Of a stretch of 47,632 bases of DNA, positions 1 through 9,050 are shown in pieces. Where the stretch lies: assembly GCA_020848935.1 (NCBI GenBank), contig JADLHF010000077.1, positions 1 to 47,632 of the forward strand. Direction: 5' to 3'. The first letter of the stretch is position 1; each line of letters begins with the position of its first letter. The position numbers and the translations under genes were made by a program. The notes below the pieces were generated by a model. It made no database searches. It was not told the DNA's origin and was given only the letters and a program-made list of their open reading frames with translations. Source of the DNA: Acetobacteraceae bacterium (GTDB taxonomy: Bacteria > Pseudomonadota > Alphaproteobacteria > Acetobacterales > Acetobacteraceae).

Positions 1-1233
1 GGGCACGCCATCGACCATCACCTGGTCGTTGGCCGCGTCGTGGCCGACCGGCAGGGCGGTGCGCGCGATGGTCGGCATCACCAGCATGTCGTACTGCGCG
101 AACAACCCCTGCACGGCGCGGAACAGGATGGTGCGGGCCCATTCCGCTTCGCGCCATTCGGCCAGGGTGAAGCGGGCGCCGCGCTGCGCGAATGCCAGGG
201 TCACCGGGTCCATATGGTTCTGCCATTGCGGCAGGTATTTCGCCATGCCGACGGCGATGCCGGCCTGGTACAGCACGCGGCCGGGCGGCTCGGCCCAGTC
301 GAACGGCGCGGTGACTTCCTCGATGTCGGCGCCGAGCGCGGCCAGGTCGGCCAGCATCGCCTGGGTGTTGGCGGTGACGTCGGCGGCCACGCGCGGGTTG
401 GCGCAACGCGCGAAATAGCCCACGCGCAGCCCGTGCGCCTCGGCGCCGATCAGCAACGGGCGCACCCTTCCCTGCGGCGCCGGCGTGATCGCCCAGGGGT
501 CCCGGCTGAGCGGGGCGGGGCTGCCGTCGCCGGCCAGTACGGCGTGCATCAGGGCGGCGTCGGTGACGGTGCGGGTGATCGGCCCGGCATAGGAGGTGTT
601 GCCCAGCGCGTCGGCCGCGTCCTCGCGCGCCACCACGCCCAGGGTTGGTTTCAGTCCGACCAGGCCGCAGCAGGCAGCGGGGCCGCGGATGGAGCCGGCG
701 CCGTCGGTGCCCAGGCCCAGCGGGCCCAGCCCGGCCGCCACCGCCGCGGCGGCGCCGCCGGAGGAGCCGCCGGGCGTGTGCTCGGGGTTCCACGGGTTGC
801 GGGTGATGCCGAAGCTCGGCCCGTCGGTCAGTGCCTTGACGCCGAATTCCGGCGTGGTGGTCTTGCCGATGACGATGGCGCCGGCAGCGCGCAGGCGCTG
901 CACGGTGATGTCGTCCTTCTCGCCGACGGCATCGGCGAAGATCGCGCTGCCGCGGCGGAACGGCACGCCTTCCACCTCCACCAGGTCCTTGATGCTGACC
1001 GGCACGCCGTGCAGCGGGCCGAGCGGGTCGCCCCGGCGCACCGCCTGTTCGGCGGCGGTGGCGCTGCGCCGGGCATGGTTGGCCATGACGTGGCTGAAGG
1101 CGTTCAGCCGAGGGTTGGCGCGCTCGATGCCGTCCAGCACGGCGTTGACATACGCCACCGGGGAGAGCTTTGCGCCGCGGATCAGGGCGGCGGCGCGGGC
1201 GGCGGACATGAACAGCAGGTCGGCATCGGTCAT
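1..1233 (-). CDS. Amidase (amidase-signature family), partial at its C-terminus
   Basis: Amidase-signature serine hydrolase, probably cleaving a carboxamide (or a GatA-like protein). The reading frame is open for 411 codons from ATG at 1233 and runs off the left edge, so the C-terminus is missing. The triad is visible: Lys82 in VSIKD, cis-Ser in GGSSGG (155-160) and the nucleophile Ser181 in DGAGSIR, where most family members have DGGGS. The block TPGGSSGGAAAAVAAG is diagnostic. It lies 18 nt downstream of the crcB stop on the same strand, so the two may share a transcript. Substrate cannot be read from the sequence. Stand-alone amidase is more likely than GatA because no gatB or gatC is nearby. 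Confidence 0.9.
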   Translation of the reverse strand, partial: MTDADLLFMSAARAAALIRGAKLSPVAYVNAVLDGIERANPRLNAFSHVMANHARRSATAAEQAVRRGDPLGPLHGVPVSIKDLVEVEGVPFRRGSAIFADAVGEKDDITVQRLRAAGAIVIGKTTTPEFGVKALTDGPSFGITRNPWNPEHTPGGSSGGAAAAVAAGLGPLGLGTDGAGSIRGPAACCGLVGLKPTLGVVAREDAADALGNTSYAGPITRTVTDAALMHAVLAGDGSPAPLSRDPWAITPAPQGRVRPLLIGAEAHGLRVGYFARCANPRVAADVTANTQAMLADLAALGADIEEVTAPFDWAEPPGRVLYQAGIAVGMAKYLPQWQNHMDPVTLAFAQRGARFTLAEWREAEWARTILFRAVQGLFAQYDMLVMPTIARTALPVGHDAANDQVMVDGVP

Positions 1234-1251
1234 CGCGGGGGCTCCGGGGCT

Positions 1252-1629
1252 TCAGGGGGCCGCCGTCCAATGGCCCAGGGCGGCGGCGGCGAGGCACAGC
1301 ACGACGGACAGCAGAACATTGGCGGCCGCCGCGGTCCAGTCGCCGGTGCGCGCGAGGTCGATTGTTTGCAGGCTGAAGGCGGAGAAGGTGGTGAAGCCGC
1401 CGCACAGCCCGGTCATCACCAGCAGCCGGGTCTCGTGGCTGGCCGGGCTGGGGCCGCCGGGCAGGGTGGCGGTGGCGAACCAGCCGATCAGGAAGCTGCC
1501 GGCGATGTTGATCGCGATGGTGCTCCACGGGAAATACGCGCCCCCCAGCCGGGCGGCGAGCAGCGTGGCCCAGTAGCGCAGCAGGCTGCCGGCCGCGCCG
1601 CCGGCGGCCACCGCCAGGGTGCCTAGCAT
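1252..1629 (-). CDS. crcB: Fluoride channel CrcB/Fluc
   Basis: Small four-helix membrane protein (125 aa) that forms a dimeric fluoride exporter. Family motifs are present in order: GAAGSLLRYW near the N-terminus, STIAINIAGSFLIGW in helix 2, and GLCGGFTTFSAF in helix 3, which carries the Phe-box and Na+ site residues. Two ATGs lie side by side (1632 and 1629). The ribosome binding site GGAGG ends 3 nt before the first and 6 nt before the second, which favours the second. No fluoride riboswitch is evident in the short leader, because the divergent SDR gene starts only about 70 nt away. Length is typical for the family. Confidence 0.93.
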   Translation of the reverse strand: MLGTLAVAAGGAAGSLLRYWATLLAARLGGAYFPWSTIAINIAGSFLIGWFATATLPGGPSPASHETRLLVMTGLCGGFTTFSAFSLQTIDLARTGDWTAAAANVLLSVVLCLAAAALGHWTAAP

Positions 1630-1698
1630 CATTGTCCTCCGGTTCGCGGCGCGCGCCGGGCGTGCCATCATCGCCACTGCACATCGGGGGAGGCAAAC

Positions 1699-2445
1699 AT
1701 GCAACTGGCAGGACAGGTGGCGCTGGTCACCGGGGGCTCGCGCGGCATCGGCCGGGCGACGGCATTGGCGTTCGCTGCCGCGGGTGCCGATATCGGCTTC
1801 TGCCATCTGGCCGACGACGCCAAGGCGGCTGAGACGGCGGCGGAGATCGTGGGGCTGGGCCGGCGCGTGGTGCAGCGCGGCTGCGATGTCTCGGACCTTG
1901 CGGCCGGGCGCGGGTTTGCCGCCTGGGTGGCCGACCAGCTCGGGCCGGTCGATATCCTGTTCAACAACGCAGGCAGCAATGTCCGAAAACCCTTTGAGGA
2001 CATGACGGAAGCCGATTACGACTTCATCCTGGACACGCATCTGAAGGGCATGTTCTTCATGGCCCAGAACGTCTATCCCGCGATGGTCGCGCGCGGGCGC
2101 GGCTGCATCATCAACGTCGCCAGCCAGCTGGGCATCAAGGGCGGGCCGGAGATCGCGCCGTACTGCGCTGCCAAGGCGGGGATCGCCGGCTTCACCCGGG
2201 CGCTGGCGTGGGAGGCGGCGCCGAAGGGGATCAGGGTGAACGCGATCGCGCCGGGACCGATCGACACCGACCTGGTGGCGCGCAACAGCGCGGAATGGCG
2301 CCGGGCGTTCGAGGCGCGGCTGCCGGCCGGGCGGTTCGGCACCGCCGAGGAGATTGCGGCGACCGCCCTGCTGCTGGCGGGGCCGCAGGGCGGCTTCTAT
2401 GTCGGTGCCACGCTGTCACCGAATGGCGGGGACGTGATGCACTGA
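1699..2445 (+). CDS. SDR-family NAD(P)-dependent oxidoreductase
   Basis: Classical short-chain dehydrogenase of 248 aa. Cofactor motif TGGSRGIG at 11-18, NNAG at 89-92, catalytic Ser142, Tyr155 and Lys159 in PYCAAK, and the C-terminal NAIAPGPIDT (181-190). The usual Asn of the catalytic tetrad (N-x-KG in helix alpha-4) appears as His114 in THLKG, a mild deviation. It resembles FabG and glucose or 3-oxoacyl reductases, but the substrate cannot be told. It is divergent from crcB and stands alone; cydD starts 51 nt downstream on the same strand. Confidence 0.9.
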   Translation: MQLAGQVALVTGGSRGIGRATALAFAAAGADIGFCHLADDAKAAETAAEIVGLGRRVVQRGCDVSDLAAGRGFAAWVADQLGPVDILFNNAGSNVRKPFEDMTEADYDFILDTHLKGMFFMAQNVYPAMVARGRGCIINVASQLGIKGGPEIAPYCAAKAGIAGFTRALAWEAAPKGIRVNAIAPGPIDTDLVARNSAEWRRAFEARLPAGRFGTAEEIAATALLLAGPQGGFYVGATLSPNGGDVMH

Positions 2446-2496
2446 CCGGCCGCCCTGGTTCCAAACGCCGCCGCTTGGGCTAAACCCCTGTCCGGC

Positions 2497-4215
2497 ATGG
2501 ACGACTCCGAACATCGGCCGCCGCCTGCGGGCGCGCGCGCGACACAGGCGCCAACGCGCGATTGGCTGGGCGAACGCATGCGCGCGGCGCGGCGCGAGGC
2601 GGGGCCCGCCGTGGCGCTGGGCCTGCTGGCGGCGATGGCGGGGATCGGCCAGGCGATCTGCGCCGCGCTGGCGTTGCAGGCGGCGCTGTCCGGGGCGGCG
2701 CCGCGCGCGGCACTGTGGCCGCTGGTGGTGTTCGCCGGGCTGGCGCTGCTGCGGGCGGGGCTGGGCGTGCTGATGGAGCGGGTGGCCTTCGATACCGGGG
2801 CGGCGGCGCGGCGGCGGCTGCGCAGCGCGGCGCTGGGGCGCATCCTGGCGGCCGGGCCGGCGATGCTGCGCCGCCACCATTCCGCCGAGCTGGCCAGCGT
2901 GGTGGTGGACCGGGTGGAGGCGCTGGAGGGATTGTTCGCGCGCTGGATTCCCGCGGCGATCCTGGCCGTGCTGGGGCCGGCGCTGGTGCTGCTGGTGGTG
3001 CTGTGGGTCGATCCCGTGGCCGCGGCAGTGCTGGCGGGCGCCGGGCTGCTGGTGCCGGCGGCGATGGCGCTGTCCGGCCTCGGCGCGGCGGCGGCGGCGC
3101 ATCGGCAACTGGCGGCGATGACCCGGTTGCAGGCGCGCTTCGTCGATCGGGTGCGCGGGATCGCCACCATCGTGCTGGACGGCCATGCCGAGGCCGAGGC
3201 GCGGGCGCTGGGCCGCAGCGCCGACGAGTTGCGCCGCCGCACCATGCGGGTGCTGGCGATGGCCTTCCTGTCCTCGGCGGCGTTGGACGGCGCGCTGGCG
3301 GTGGCGATCGTGGTGCTGGCGCTGCGCTACGTCGCTGCCCTGGCCGGCGGCACGCTGGAGATGCCCGGCCATGCCTTGATGGTGCTGCTGCTGGTGCCGG
3401 AGTTCTTCGCCCCGCTGCGCGGCTTCGCGGCGGCGTACCAGGACCGCAGCCATGCCGGCCCGGCCGCCGAGGCGCTGGCCGCCCTGCCGGAGCCGCCGCT
3501 CGCGCCGCCGGCACTGCCGGTGCGCAACGTGGCCGCGCGCGGGGTGGCGATCGCCTTCGAGGATGTCCGCTTCACCTGGGATGCCGCGCGCGGCCCGGCG
3601 CTGGACGGGCTGTCGTTCCGGGTGCCGGCGGGCGAGACGCTGATCCTCAGCGGTCCGTCGGGGGCCGGGAAATCGACGGTGCTGGAGATCCTGCTGGGCT
3701 TCGTGCGCCCCGATAGCGGGCGGGTGACGCTGAACGGCGCCGATATCGCCACCCTGGTGCCTTCCGCCCAGGCGCGGCTGGTCGGCTGGATCGGCCAGCG
3801 CCCGGTGCTGTTCGCCGGCACCATCCGCGACAACATCCGCTTCGCCCGGCCGGAAGCCAGCGACGCCGAGGTGGAGGATGCCGCGCATTTCGCCCGGCTG
3901 GACAGCGTGGCCGCGATCCTGCCGCAGGGGCTGGACACGCCGGTGGGCGAGGGCGGATACGGCCTGTCCGGCGGCCAGGCGCAGCGCGTGGCGATCGCGC
4001 GCGCCTTCCTGAAGAACGCGCCGCTGCTGCTGCTGGACGAGCCCACCGCCCATCTGGACCCCGCCACCGAGGCCGAGGTGCTGGACGGGCTGAAGCGGCT
4101 GGCGATCGGGCGCACCGTGGTGCTGGCCAGCCACGCCGCCGCTGCGCATGTCTTCGCCGGGCGGCGGCTGGACCTGCGCGACGGCCGGGCGGCACCGGCG
4201 CGGGGGGTGGCATGA
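2497..4215 (+). CDS. cydD: Thiol reductant ABC exporter subunit CydD
   Basis: Half of the heterodimeric CydDC ABC exporter, which moves glutathione/cysteine to the periplasm and supports assembly of cytochrome bd. 572 aa with an N-terminal six-helix exporter domain (about 25-330) and a C-terminal ATPase: Walker A GPSGAGKST at 386-394, signature LSGGQ at 490-494, Walker B LLLLDEP at 510-516. The last four bases (ATGA, 4212-4215) overlap the start of the next ABC gene, so the pair is translationally coupled. No cydAB is within the window. Assignment to CydD rather than a generic exporter rests on gene order and sequence style. Confidence 0.85.
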   Translation: MDDSEHRPPPAGARATQAPTRDWLGERMRAARREAGPAVALGLLAAMAGIGQAICAALALQAALSGAAPRAALWPLVVFAGLALLRAGLGVLMERVAFDTGAAARRRLRSAALGRILAAGPAMLRRHHSAELASVVVDRVEALEGLFARWIPAAILAVLGPALVLLVVLWVDPVAAAVLAGAGLLVPAAMALSGLGAAAAAHRQLAAMTRLQARFVDRVRGIATIVLDGHAEAEARALGRSADELRRRTMRVLAMAFLSSAALDGALAVAIVVLALRYVAALAGGTLEMPGHALMVLLLVPEFFAPLRGFAAAYQDRSHAGPAAEALAALPEPPLAPPALPVRNVAARGVAIAFEDVRFTWDAARGPALDGLSFRVPAGETLILSGPSGAGKSTVLEILLGFVRPDSGRVTLNGADIATLVPSAQARLVGWIGQRPVLFAGTIRDNIRFARPEASDAEVEDAAHFARLDSVAAILPQGLDTPVGEGGYGLSGGQAQRVAIARAFLKNAPLLLLDEPTAHLDPATEAEVLDGLKRLAIGRTVVLASHAAAAHVFAGRRLDLRDGRAAPARGVA

Positions 4216-5846
4216 CGGCGCTGTGGCGCATCGTCGTGCTGTGGCGGCCGCAGGCGGGCTGGTTGCTGGCCGGCGTGGCGGTGTCGCTGGCGGCGCTGGC
4301 GGCGGCGCTGCTGCTGATGGCGCAGTCCGGCCAGATGGTGGCGGCCGCCGCGCTGGGCGCCGGGCTTGCCGCCCCGCTGGTGCTGCGCGGCCTGGGTCTG
4401 GCGCGGATCGTGCTGCGCTACGGCGAGCGGATGGCCACCCATGACGCGCTGTTCCGGGCGCTGGCGGCGCTGCGGGTGTGGTTCTTCCGCGGGCTGGCGG
4501 TGCGCGCCGCCGGGGGGTTGGGCTTCCGCCGGGCGGGCGACGTGCTGTCCCGCCTGGTGGGCGATATCGAGGCGCTGGACATCCTGTATATCCGCATCGT
4601 GGTGCCGCTGGCCGGCGCGCTGGTGCTGTTGCCGGTGCTGGTCTGGTGGATCGCGCGCAGCAATGTGTGGCTGGCGCTGGTGGTGGGCGTGCTGTTCGCG
4701 CTGGCCGCGTTTGCGCTGCCGCTGCTGGCCGCGCGGGCGAGCTGGCGCCAGGGCGGGCGGATCGCCGGGGCCTTTGCCGCGCTGCGCATCGCCTGCCTGG
4801 ACACGCTGACCGGGCTGCGCGAGGTGCGGGCGTTTGGCGCCGAGGGGCGCATGCTGGCGATCGTGCAGGGCCGCGAGGCCGGGCTGCTGGCGGCGCAGCA
4901 CGAGGTGGCCGGGCGCGCCGCGCTGGCCGGTGCCGCGGCCTTCCTGGCCGGCCAGGCGGCGTTGCTGGCGGTGCTGGTGGCGCTGCTGTTCCAGGGCGAC
5001 GCCGCGCTGGCCGGCATCGCCTTCCTGGTGGTGGCGGCGTTCGAGGCGGCCGCGGTGCTGCCGCGGGTGGCGGCGGCGGCCGGCCATGCCGCACAGGCCG
5101 CCGGGCGGGTGCTGGAACTCGCCGATGCGCCGATGCCGGCCACACACACAACGTCGGTCATGCCCTCCGGCAGTGCGATCCGTTTCGACAGCGTGCATTT
5201 CGCCTGGTCGCCGGACCGGCCGGCGGTGTTCGACGGGCTGACGCTGGACATCCCGCAGGGCAGCCGCGTCGCCCTGCTGGGGCCGTCGGGCAGCGGCAAA
5301 TCGACCCTGGCGGCGCTGCTGCTGAAGGTGGCCCATCCCGGCGCCGGGCGCATCCTGCTGGGCGGCAGCGACATCGCCGCGCTGGACGACAGCGCGGTGC
5401 GCGCGCGCTGCGCCTGGCTGGGCCAGGCGACGCACCTGTTCCGCGACACCATCCGCGCCAACCTGCTGCTGGGCGCGCCGCCGGGCACCGCGGTGACCGA
5501 TGACCGGCTGTGGGCGGCACTGGCGGCGGCGCGCATCGATGAGGTGGTGCGCGCCCTGCCGGACGGGCTGGACGGCTGGGTTGGCGAGGGCGGGCAGGGG
5601 TTTTCCGGCGGCCAGGGGCGGCGGCTGGCGCTGGCCCGCGCGCTGCTGTCCGACGCGCCGGTGCTGATCCTGGACGAACCCTGCGCCGGGCTGGACGCGA
5701 CCACCGAGCGCGAATTCCACCTGGCATTGAACGAAGCCGCCGCCGGGCGCACCGTGGTGCTGATCGCCCACCGGCTGGTCGGCGTGGAGCGGCTGGACCG
5801 CATTTGGCGCCTGTCCGGCGGGCGGGCGGTGGCGGCGGCGGGATAG
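4212..5846 (+). CDS. cydC: Thiol reductant ABC exporter subunit CydC
   Basis: Second half-transporter (544 aa) of the CydDC heterodimer. N-terminal membrane domain to about residue 310, then ATPase with Walker A GPSGSGKST at 357-365, a signature reading FSGGQ at 464-468 (Leu replaced by Phe) and Walker B VLILDEP at 484-490. The N-terminus is short and begins right at the first helix (ALWRIVVLWRPQAGW). Starts inside the cydD stop (ATGA overlap). Slightly different signature sequences in the two subunits are usual in heterodimeric exporters. Confidence 0.85.
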   Translation: MTALWRIVVLWRPQAGWLLAGVAVSLAALAAALLLMAQSGQMVAAAALGAGLAAPLVLRGLGLARIVLRYGERMATHDALFRALAALRVWFFRGLAVRAAGGLGFRRAGDVLSRLVGDIEALDILYIRIVVPLAGALVLLPVLVWWIARSNVWLALVVGVLFALAAFALPLLAARASWRQGGRIAGAFAALRIACLDTLTGLREVRAFGAEGRMLAIVQGREAGLLAAQHEVAGRAALAGAAAFLAGQAALLAVLVALLFQGDAALAGIAFLVVAAFEAAAVLPRVAAAAGHAAQAAGRVLELADAPMPATHTTSVMPSGSAIRFDSVHFAWSPDRPAVFDGLTLDIPQGSRVALLGPSGSGKSTLAALLLKVAHPGAGRILLGGSDIAALDDSAVRARCAWLGQATHLFRDTIRANLLLGAPPGTAVTDDRLWAALAAARIDEVVRALPDGLDGWVGEGGQGFSGGQGRRLALARALLSDAPVLILDEPCAGLDATTEREFHLALNEAAAGRTVVLIAHRLVGVERLDRIWRLSGGRAVAAAG

Positions 5847-5919
5847 TGCGGCTTGGCGATTGACGCGGCGGCGCCGGCTGGCGCACCTACTGCGACATCC
5901 CCGCTCGGAGAATCGGACC

Positions 5920-6312
5920 ATGCGCCGCCGCCTGACCATCGTGCCCATCCTGCTTGCCGCGGCGCTGGTGCTTTCGTTGCAACCGGCGCGCGCGCAGCAG
6001 ACGTTCTTCGTGTTCTTCTCCACCTGGTCGTCGGAGCTCGACCCTGCGGCGCGCGACGTGATCAAGGCCGCCGCCGCCTATGCAAGGGCCAACCCCGCGC
6101 TGCGCATCGACGTCACCGGCACCGCCAACACCAACGGCAGCGCGAAGGCCAATCTCTATCTCTCGCTGCTGCGCGCCCAGCTGGTGAGCGATATGCTGGT
6201 GGAGGCCGGCATCGATCCCGCGCGCATCACCCGTGTGGGCGAGGGTGAGGTGACGGCGATCGGCGGCGAAGAGGAGTCGCGCCGGGTCGGGATCAGGTTC
6301 CGGACCCGCTAA
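5920..6312 (+). CDS. OmpA-domain periplasmic protein
   Basis: Short protein (130 aa) with a signal peptide (MRRRL, hydrophobic core, cut near PARAQQ at about 26) followed by a single OmpA/MotB-like peptidoglycan-binding domain: a Ser-x-x-Leu-Asp segment near residue 38, the pattern N-LYLSLLRAQLVSDML and GIDPARI in the second half. The ATG at 5920 is chosen because it directly precedes the signal peptide and has GGAG upstream; an in-frame ATG at 5860 would add 20 residues of non-signal sequence. recQ begins 8 nt after its stop, but a functional link is not obvious. Confidence 0.8.
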   Translation: MRRRLTIVPILLAAALVLSLQPARAQQTFFVFFSTWSSELDPAARDVIKAAAAYARANPALRIDVTGTANTNGSAKANLYLSLLRAQLVSDMLVEAGIDPARITRVGEGEVTAIGGEEESRRVGIRFRTR

Positions 6313-6320
6313 CCGCGACC

Positions 6321-8156
6321 ATGGACGCTGCCCCGCACCTGCCGGAGGACGCGGCGCGCGAGGTCTTGCGCCGGGTGTTCGGCTTCCCCAGCTTCCGCGG
6401 GCTGCAGGAACAGGTGATCGCCCAGGTGATGGCCGGCGGCGACGCGCTGGTGCTGATGCCCACCGGCGGCGGCAAGTCGGTGTGCTACCAGATCCCCGCG
6501 CTGTGCCGGCATGGCACCGCCATCGTGATCTCGCCGCTGATCGCGCTGATGGACGACCAGGTGGCCGCCCTGCGCCAGCTTGGCGTGGCCGCCGCGGCGC
6601 TGCATTCCGAGCTGGAGCCCGACGAGCACCGCCGCATCGGCCGCGAACTGGATGGCGGCATGCTGGACCTGCTGTACGTCTCGCCCGAACGCCTGCTGTC
6701 GCCCGGCACGCTGGAGCGGTTGCAGCGCCAGGAAATCGCCCTGGTGGCGATCGACGAGGCGCATTGCGTCAGCCAGTGGGGCCACGAGTTCCGGCCGGAA
6801 TACCGCGACCTCGCCCGGCTGGCGCAGCTTTTCCCCGGCGTGCCGCGCCTGGCGCTGACCGCGACGGCCGATCCGCGCACCCGCGACGACATCCTGGCCG
6901 CCCTGGACATGCCGGCGGCCGAGGTGTTCACCGCCAGCTTCCACCGGCCGAACCTGCACATCGCCGCCGAGGCCAAGTCCAGCGAGACCCAGCAGTTGCT
7001 GTCCCTGCTGGCCCGGCATGCCGGCGAGGCCGGCATCGTCTATTGCGGCAGCCGCAACAAGACCGAGCGGACCGCGGCCTCGCTGGCGGCCAAGGGCATT
7101 CCGGCGGTGGCCTTCCACGCCGGGCTGGCGCCGCAGGTCAAGCGCGATGCCGCCGGGCGCTTCCGCTCCGGCGAGCCGGTGGTGGTGGTGGCCACCATCG
7201 CCTTCGGCATGGGCATCGACCGGCCCGACGTGCGTTTCGTCGTCCATCTCGACATGCCGGACAGCCCGGAAGCCTACTACCAGCAGATCGGCCGCGCCGG
7301 GCGCGACGGCGAGGCCAGCGAGACGCTGCTGCTGTATGGCGGCGAGGACATCGCGCGCGCCCGCTACTGGTTGAACAGTTCCGCCGCCCCCGAGGCGCAG
7401 AAACGCGCCATGCGCACGCGGCTGGAGGCGATGATCTCGCTGACCGAGACCACGCAGTGCCGCACGAAGCAATTGCTGGCCTGCTTCGGCGAGGAGCTCA
7501 CCGAGCCCTGCGGCCATTGCGACACCTGCCGGAATCCGGTCGGCCGGTTCGACGGCACGATCGACGCGCAGAAGGCGCTGTCGGCGGTGTACCGCACCGG
7601 CCAGCGCTTCGGCGCACTGCATGTGATCGCGGTGCTCATGGGCAAGACCTCCGATGCCATCGTCCAATGGGGACATGACCGGCTGCCGACCTTCGGCGTG
7701 GGCGCCGAGCGCACCCGCGAATTCTGGCGCGGCGTGATCCGCCAGTTGATCGCCCGTGGCGCGCTGGCGGTGGACAGCGGCGAGTTCGCCTCGCTCAGCC
7801 TGGTGGAGGACAAGGCGCGGCCGATCCTCAGGGGCCAGGAGGTGGTGATGCTGCGCGAGGATATTCTCGCGGCACCCCGCCCGCGGGCCCGCGCCCAGCG
7901 CGCCGCCGCGACGCTGGCGGCCTCCGGCTCATCCGAGGCGGCGGGGCTGTTCGAGGCGCTGCGCCAGTGGCGGGCCGGCGAGGCCAAGGCGCAGGGCGTG
8001 CCGCCCTATGTCATCTTCCACGACACCACGCTGCGCGAGCTTGCCGCGGTGCGGCCGCGCGACATGGATGAGCTTGGCGAGGTGAAGGGGGTGGGCGCGT
8101 CCAAGCTCACCCGCTACGGGGCAGCGGTCCTGGCGGTGGTGCGGGACTCGCAATAG
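6321..8156 (+). CDS. recQ: ATP-dependent DNA helicase RecQ
   Basis: 3'-5' DNA helicase of 611 aa for recombinational repair and fork processing. Walker A MPTGGGKS at 46-53, DEAH at 145-148, the aromatic-rich loop QWGHEFRPEY at 152-161, and helicase C-terminal motifs (AFGMGIDRPDV, QQIGRAGRDG). The zinc-binding cysteines fall at 380, 397, 400 and 403, the same numbers as I recall for E. coli RecQ. A winged-helix region follows and an HRDC domain closes the protein (about 530-605, ending KGVGASKLTRYG). Complete and intact. Confidence 0.97.
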   Translation: MDAAPHLPEDAAREVLRRVFGFPSFRGLQEQVIAQVMAGGDALVLMPTGGGKSVCYQIPALCRHGTAIVISPLIALMDDQVAALRQLGVAAAALHSELEPDEHRRIGRELDGGMLDLLYVSPERLLSPGTLERLQRQEIALVAIDEAHCVSQWGHEFRPEYRDLARLAQLFPGVPRLALTATADPRTRDDILAALDMPAAEVFTASFHRPNLHIAAEAKSSETQQLLSLLARHAGEAGIVYCGSRNKTERTAASLAAKGIPAVAFHAGLAPQVKRDAAGRFRSGEPVVVVATIAFGMGIDRPDVRFVVHLDMPDSPEAYYQQIGRAGRDGEASETLLLYGGEDIARARYWLNSSAAPEAQKRAMRTRLEAMISLTETTQCRTKQLLACFGEELTEPCGHCDTCRNPVGRFDGTIDAQKALSAVYRTGQRFGALHVIAVLMGKTSDAIVQWGHDRLPTFGVGAERTREFWRGVIRQLIARGALAVDSGEFASLSLVEDKARPILRGQEVVMLREDILAAPRPRARAQRAAATLAASGSSEAAGLFEALRQWRAGEAKAQGVPPYVIFHDTTLRELAAVRPRDMDELGEVKGVGASKLTRYGAAVLAVVRDSQ

Positions 8157-8256
8157 CGGAAATGCCGACAGGAATGATGTTCCATCCCATGGACTCAACA
8201 AAACCGCACTGATTATCCTTTACGCGCCCGCGCTCGTGCCAAAGACTCCAGCGAAC

Positions 8257-8300
8257 GGAAGTTTTTTGGTTCTTTTTTCAAAAAAGAACATGCTTTCTTG
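8257..8300 (-). repeat. A/T hairpin module, subtype 1, single (locus A)
   Basis: Begins directly after the stop codon of the DUF1499 gene (minus strand) and separates it from convergent recQ. Arms GTTCTTTTTT (8269-8278) and AAAAAAGAAC (8280-8289) are perfect 10-mers around one base. Read from the DUF1499 side it gives GCAAGAAAGCAT, hairpin, CCAAAAAACTT. Same module as at 18.4, 42.7 and 45.1 kb. Probably a 3'-end or terminator-type structure. Confidence 0.85.
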
Positions 8301-8765
8301 CTACGGACCCGCGAGCGCCGCCGGCAGGGCCGCCAGCCAGGCTGCCAGCCGCGCCCGGTTGACGCCGAAATCCGACCGTCCATGGACGCTGCGCGACCAC
8401 AGGACCAGGCCGGATTCCGGCGTCACCTGCACGGCGATCAGGTCGGGAAAGTTCAGCAGCGCGCTGCGGGCGACGAAATGCGCCTGGCGAAGCTGCGGGA
8501 AGGTGCCGTGGACGAAGACGCGCGGCTGCGCCAGGGCCACCGCCTGGATGGCGGCGAACAGCCGGTCGGGATCGGCGGCGTAGCGCGGGGTGATGATGTC
8601 CGGCACCGGCGCGAAGCCTTCCGGGGCGGCCAGGGCGGTGTTCGGTGTGGCGGGGCGGACCAGCCGGGTCATGTCGATCACCGTCGCCGGGGCGATGCCG
8701 TCCGCGCCATGATCGCGACAGGCAGGCAGCAACAGGGCCAGCAGCAGCGGCAACAGCCGCCTCAT
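8301..8765 (-). CDS. DUF1499 family lipoprotein
   Basis: 154 aa. The N-terminus is a lipoprotein signal (MRRLLPLLLALLLPAC, lipobox LPAC with Cys16), then the DUF1499 domain with its typical elements: TPNTALAAPEG, YAADPDRLFAAI, ARSALLNFPD, and the C-terminal SRSVHGRSDFGVNRAR. Biochemical function of the family is unknown. Its ATG lies inside the stop of the upstream DUF3253 gene (ATGA), so it is the last gene of the EAL - DUF3253 - DUF1499 operon. Its stop codon is followed immediately by an A/T hairpin module. Confidence 0.85.
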   Translation of the reverse strand: MRRLLPLLLALLLPACRDHGADGIAPATVIDMTRLVRPATPNTALAAPEGFAPVPDIITPRYAADPDRLFAAIQAVALAQPRVFVHGTFPQLRQAHFVARSALLNFPDLIAVQVTPESGLVLWSRSVHGRSDFGVNRARLAAWLAALPAALAGP

Positions 8766-9043
8766 GGCGCCTCGTCGGGCGCCAGGCGCAGGCGGATCAC
8801 CCCGCGCGCCTGTTCCGGCGGCACCTTCTTGCCCTTGCGCAGCAGGTCGATGCGGCCCTCGCCGGCCAGCCGCAGCGCGCCGCGCCGCACGGCGGACAAA
8901 TGGCGGTGCCAGGCATCGGGGTCGCGGTCGTCGGGCCGGGTTGCCGCCTGGAAGGCGCGCGCCACCGCCACCGGGTCGGCCGAGCCCGGCGCGCAGGCGC
9001 GCAGGTGATCCAGCAGGAAGGCTTCGAGCGGGGATATGTTCAC
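8762..9043 (-). CDS. DUF3253 domain protein (winged-helix-like)
   Basis: Small protein (93 aa) starting at GTG 9043; the only ATGs in this frame lie far upstream inside the EAL gene. The pattern matches DUF3253: an N-terminal helix (ISPLEAFLLDHL), PVAVARAF, W-x-x-HLSAVRRGALRLAGEG, and a C-terminal strand ending RGVIRLRL. Such proteins look like small winged helices, but no function is established. Starts 7 nt after the EAL stop and overlaps the DUF1499 start by 4 nt. Confidence 0.8.
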   Translation of the reverse strand: MNISPLEAFLLDHLRACAPGSADPVAVARAFQAATRPDDRDPDAWHRHLSAVRRGALRLAGEGRIDLLRKGKKVPPEQARGVIRLRLAPDEAP

Positions 9044-9050
9044 CCGCCCT

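Noticed and set aside
2416-6065. Very long minus-strand open frames (911 and 912 codons) opposite cydDC
   Set aside because: Compositional by-products of high GC: Arg/Pro/Ala-rich translation with no domains, fully antisense to well-supported ABC transporter genes.
8157-8256. Possible small gene or RNA after recQ
   Set aside because: No ORF with start signal and no stable fold besides the hairpin module; treated as plain intergenic sequence.
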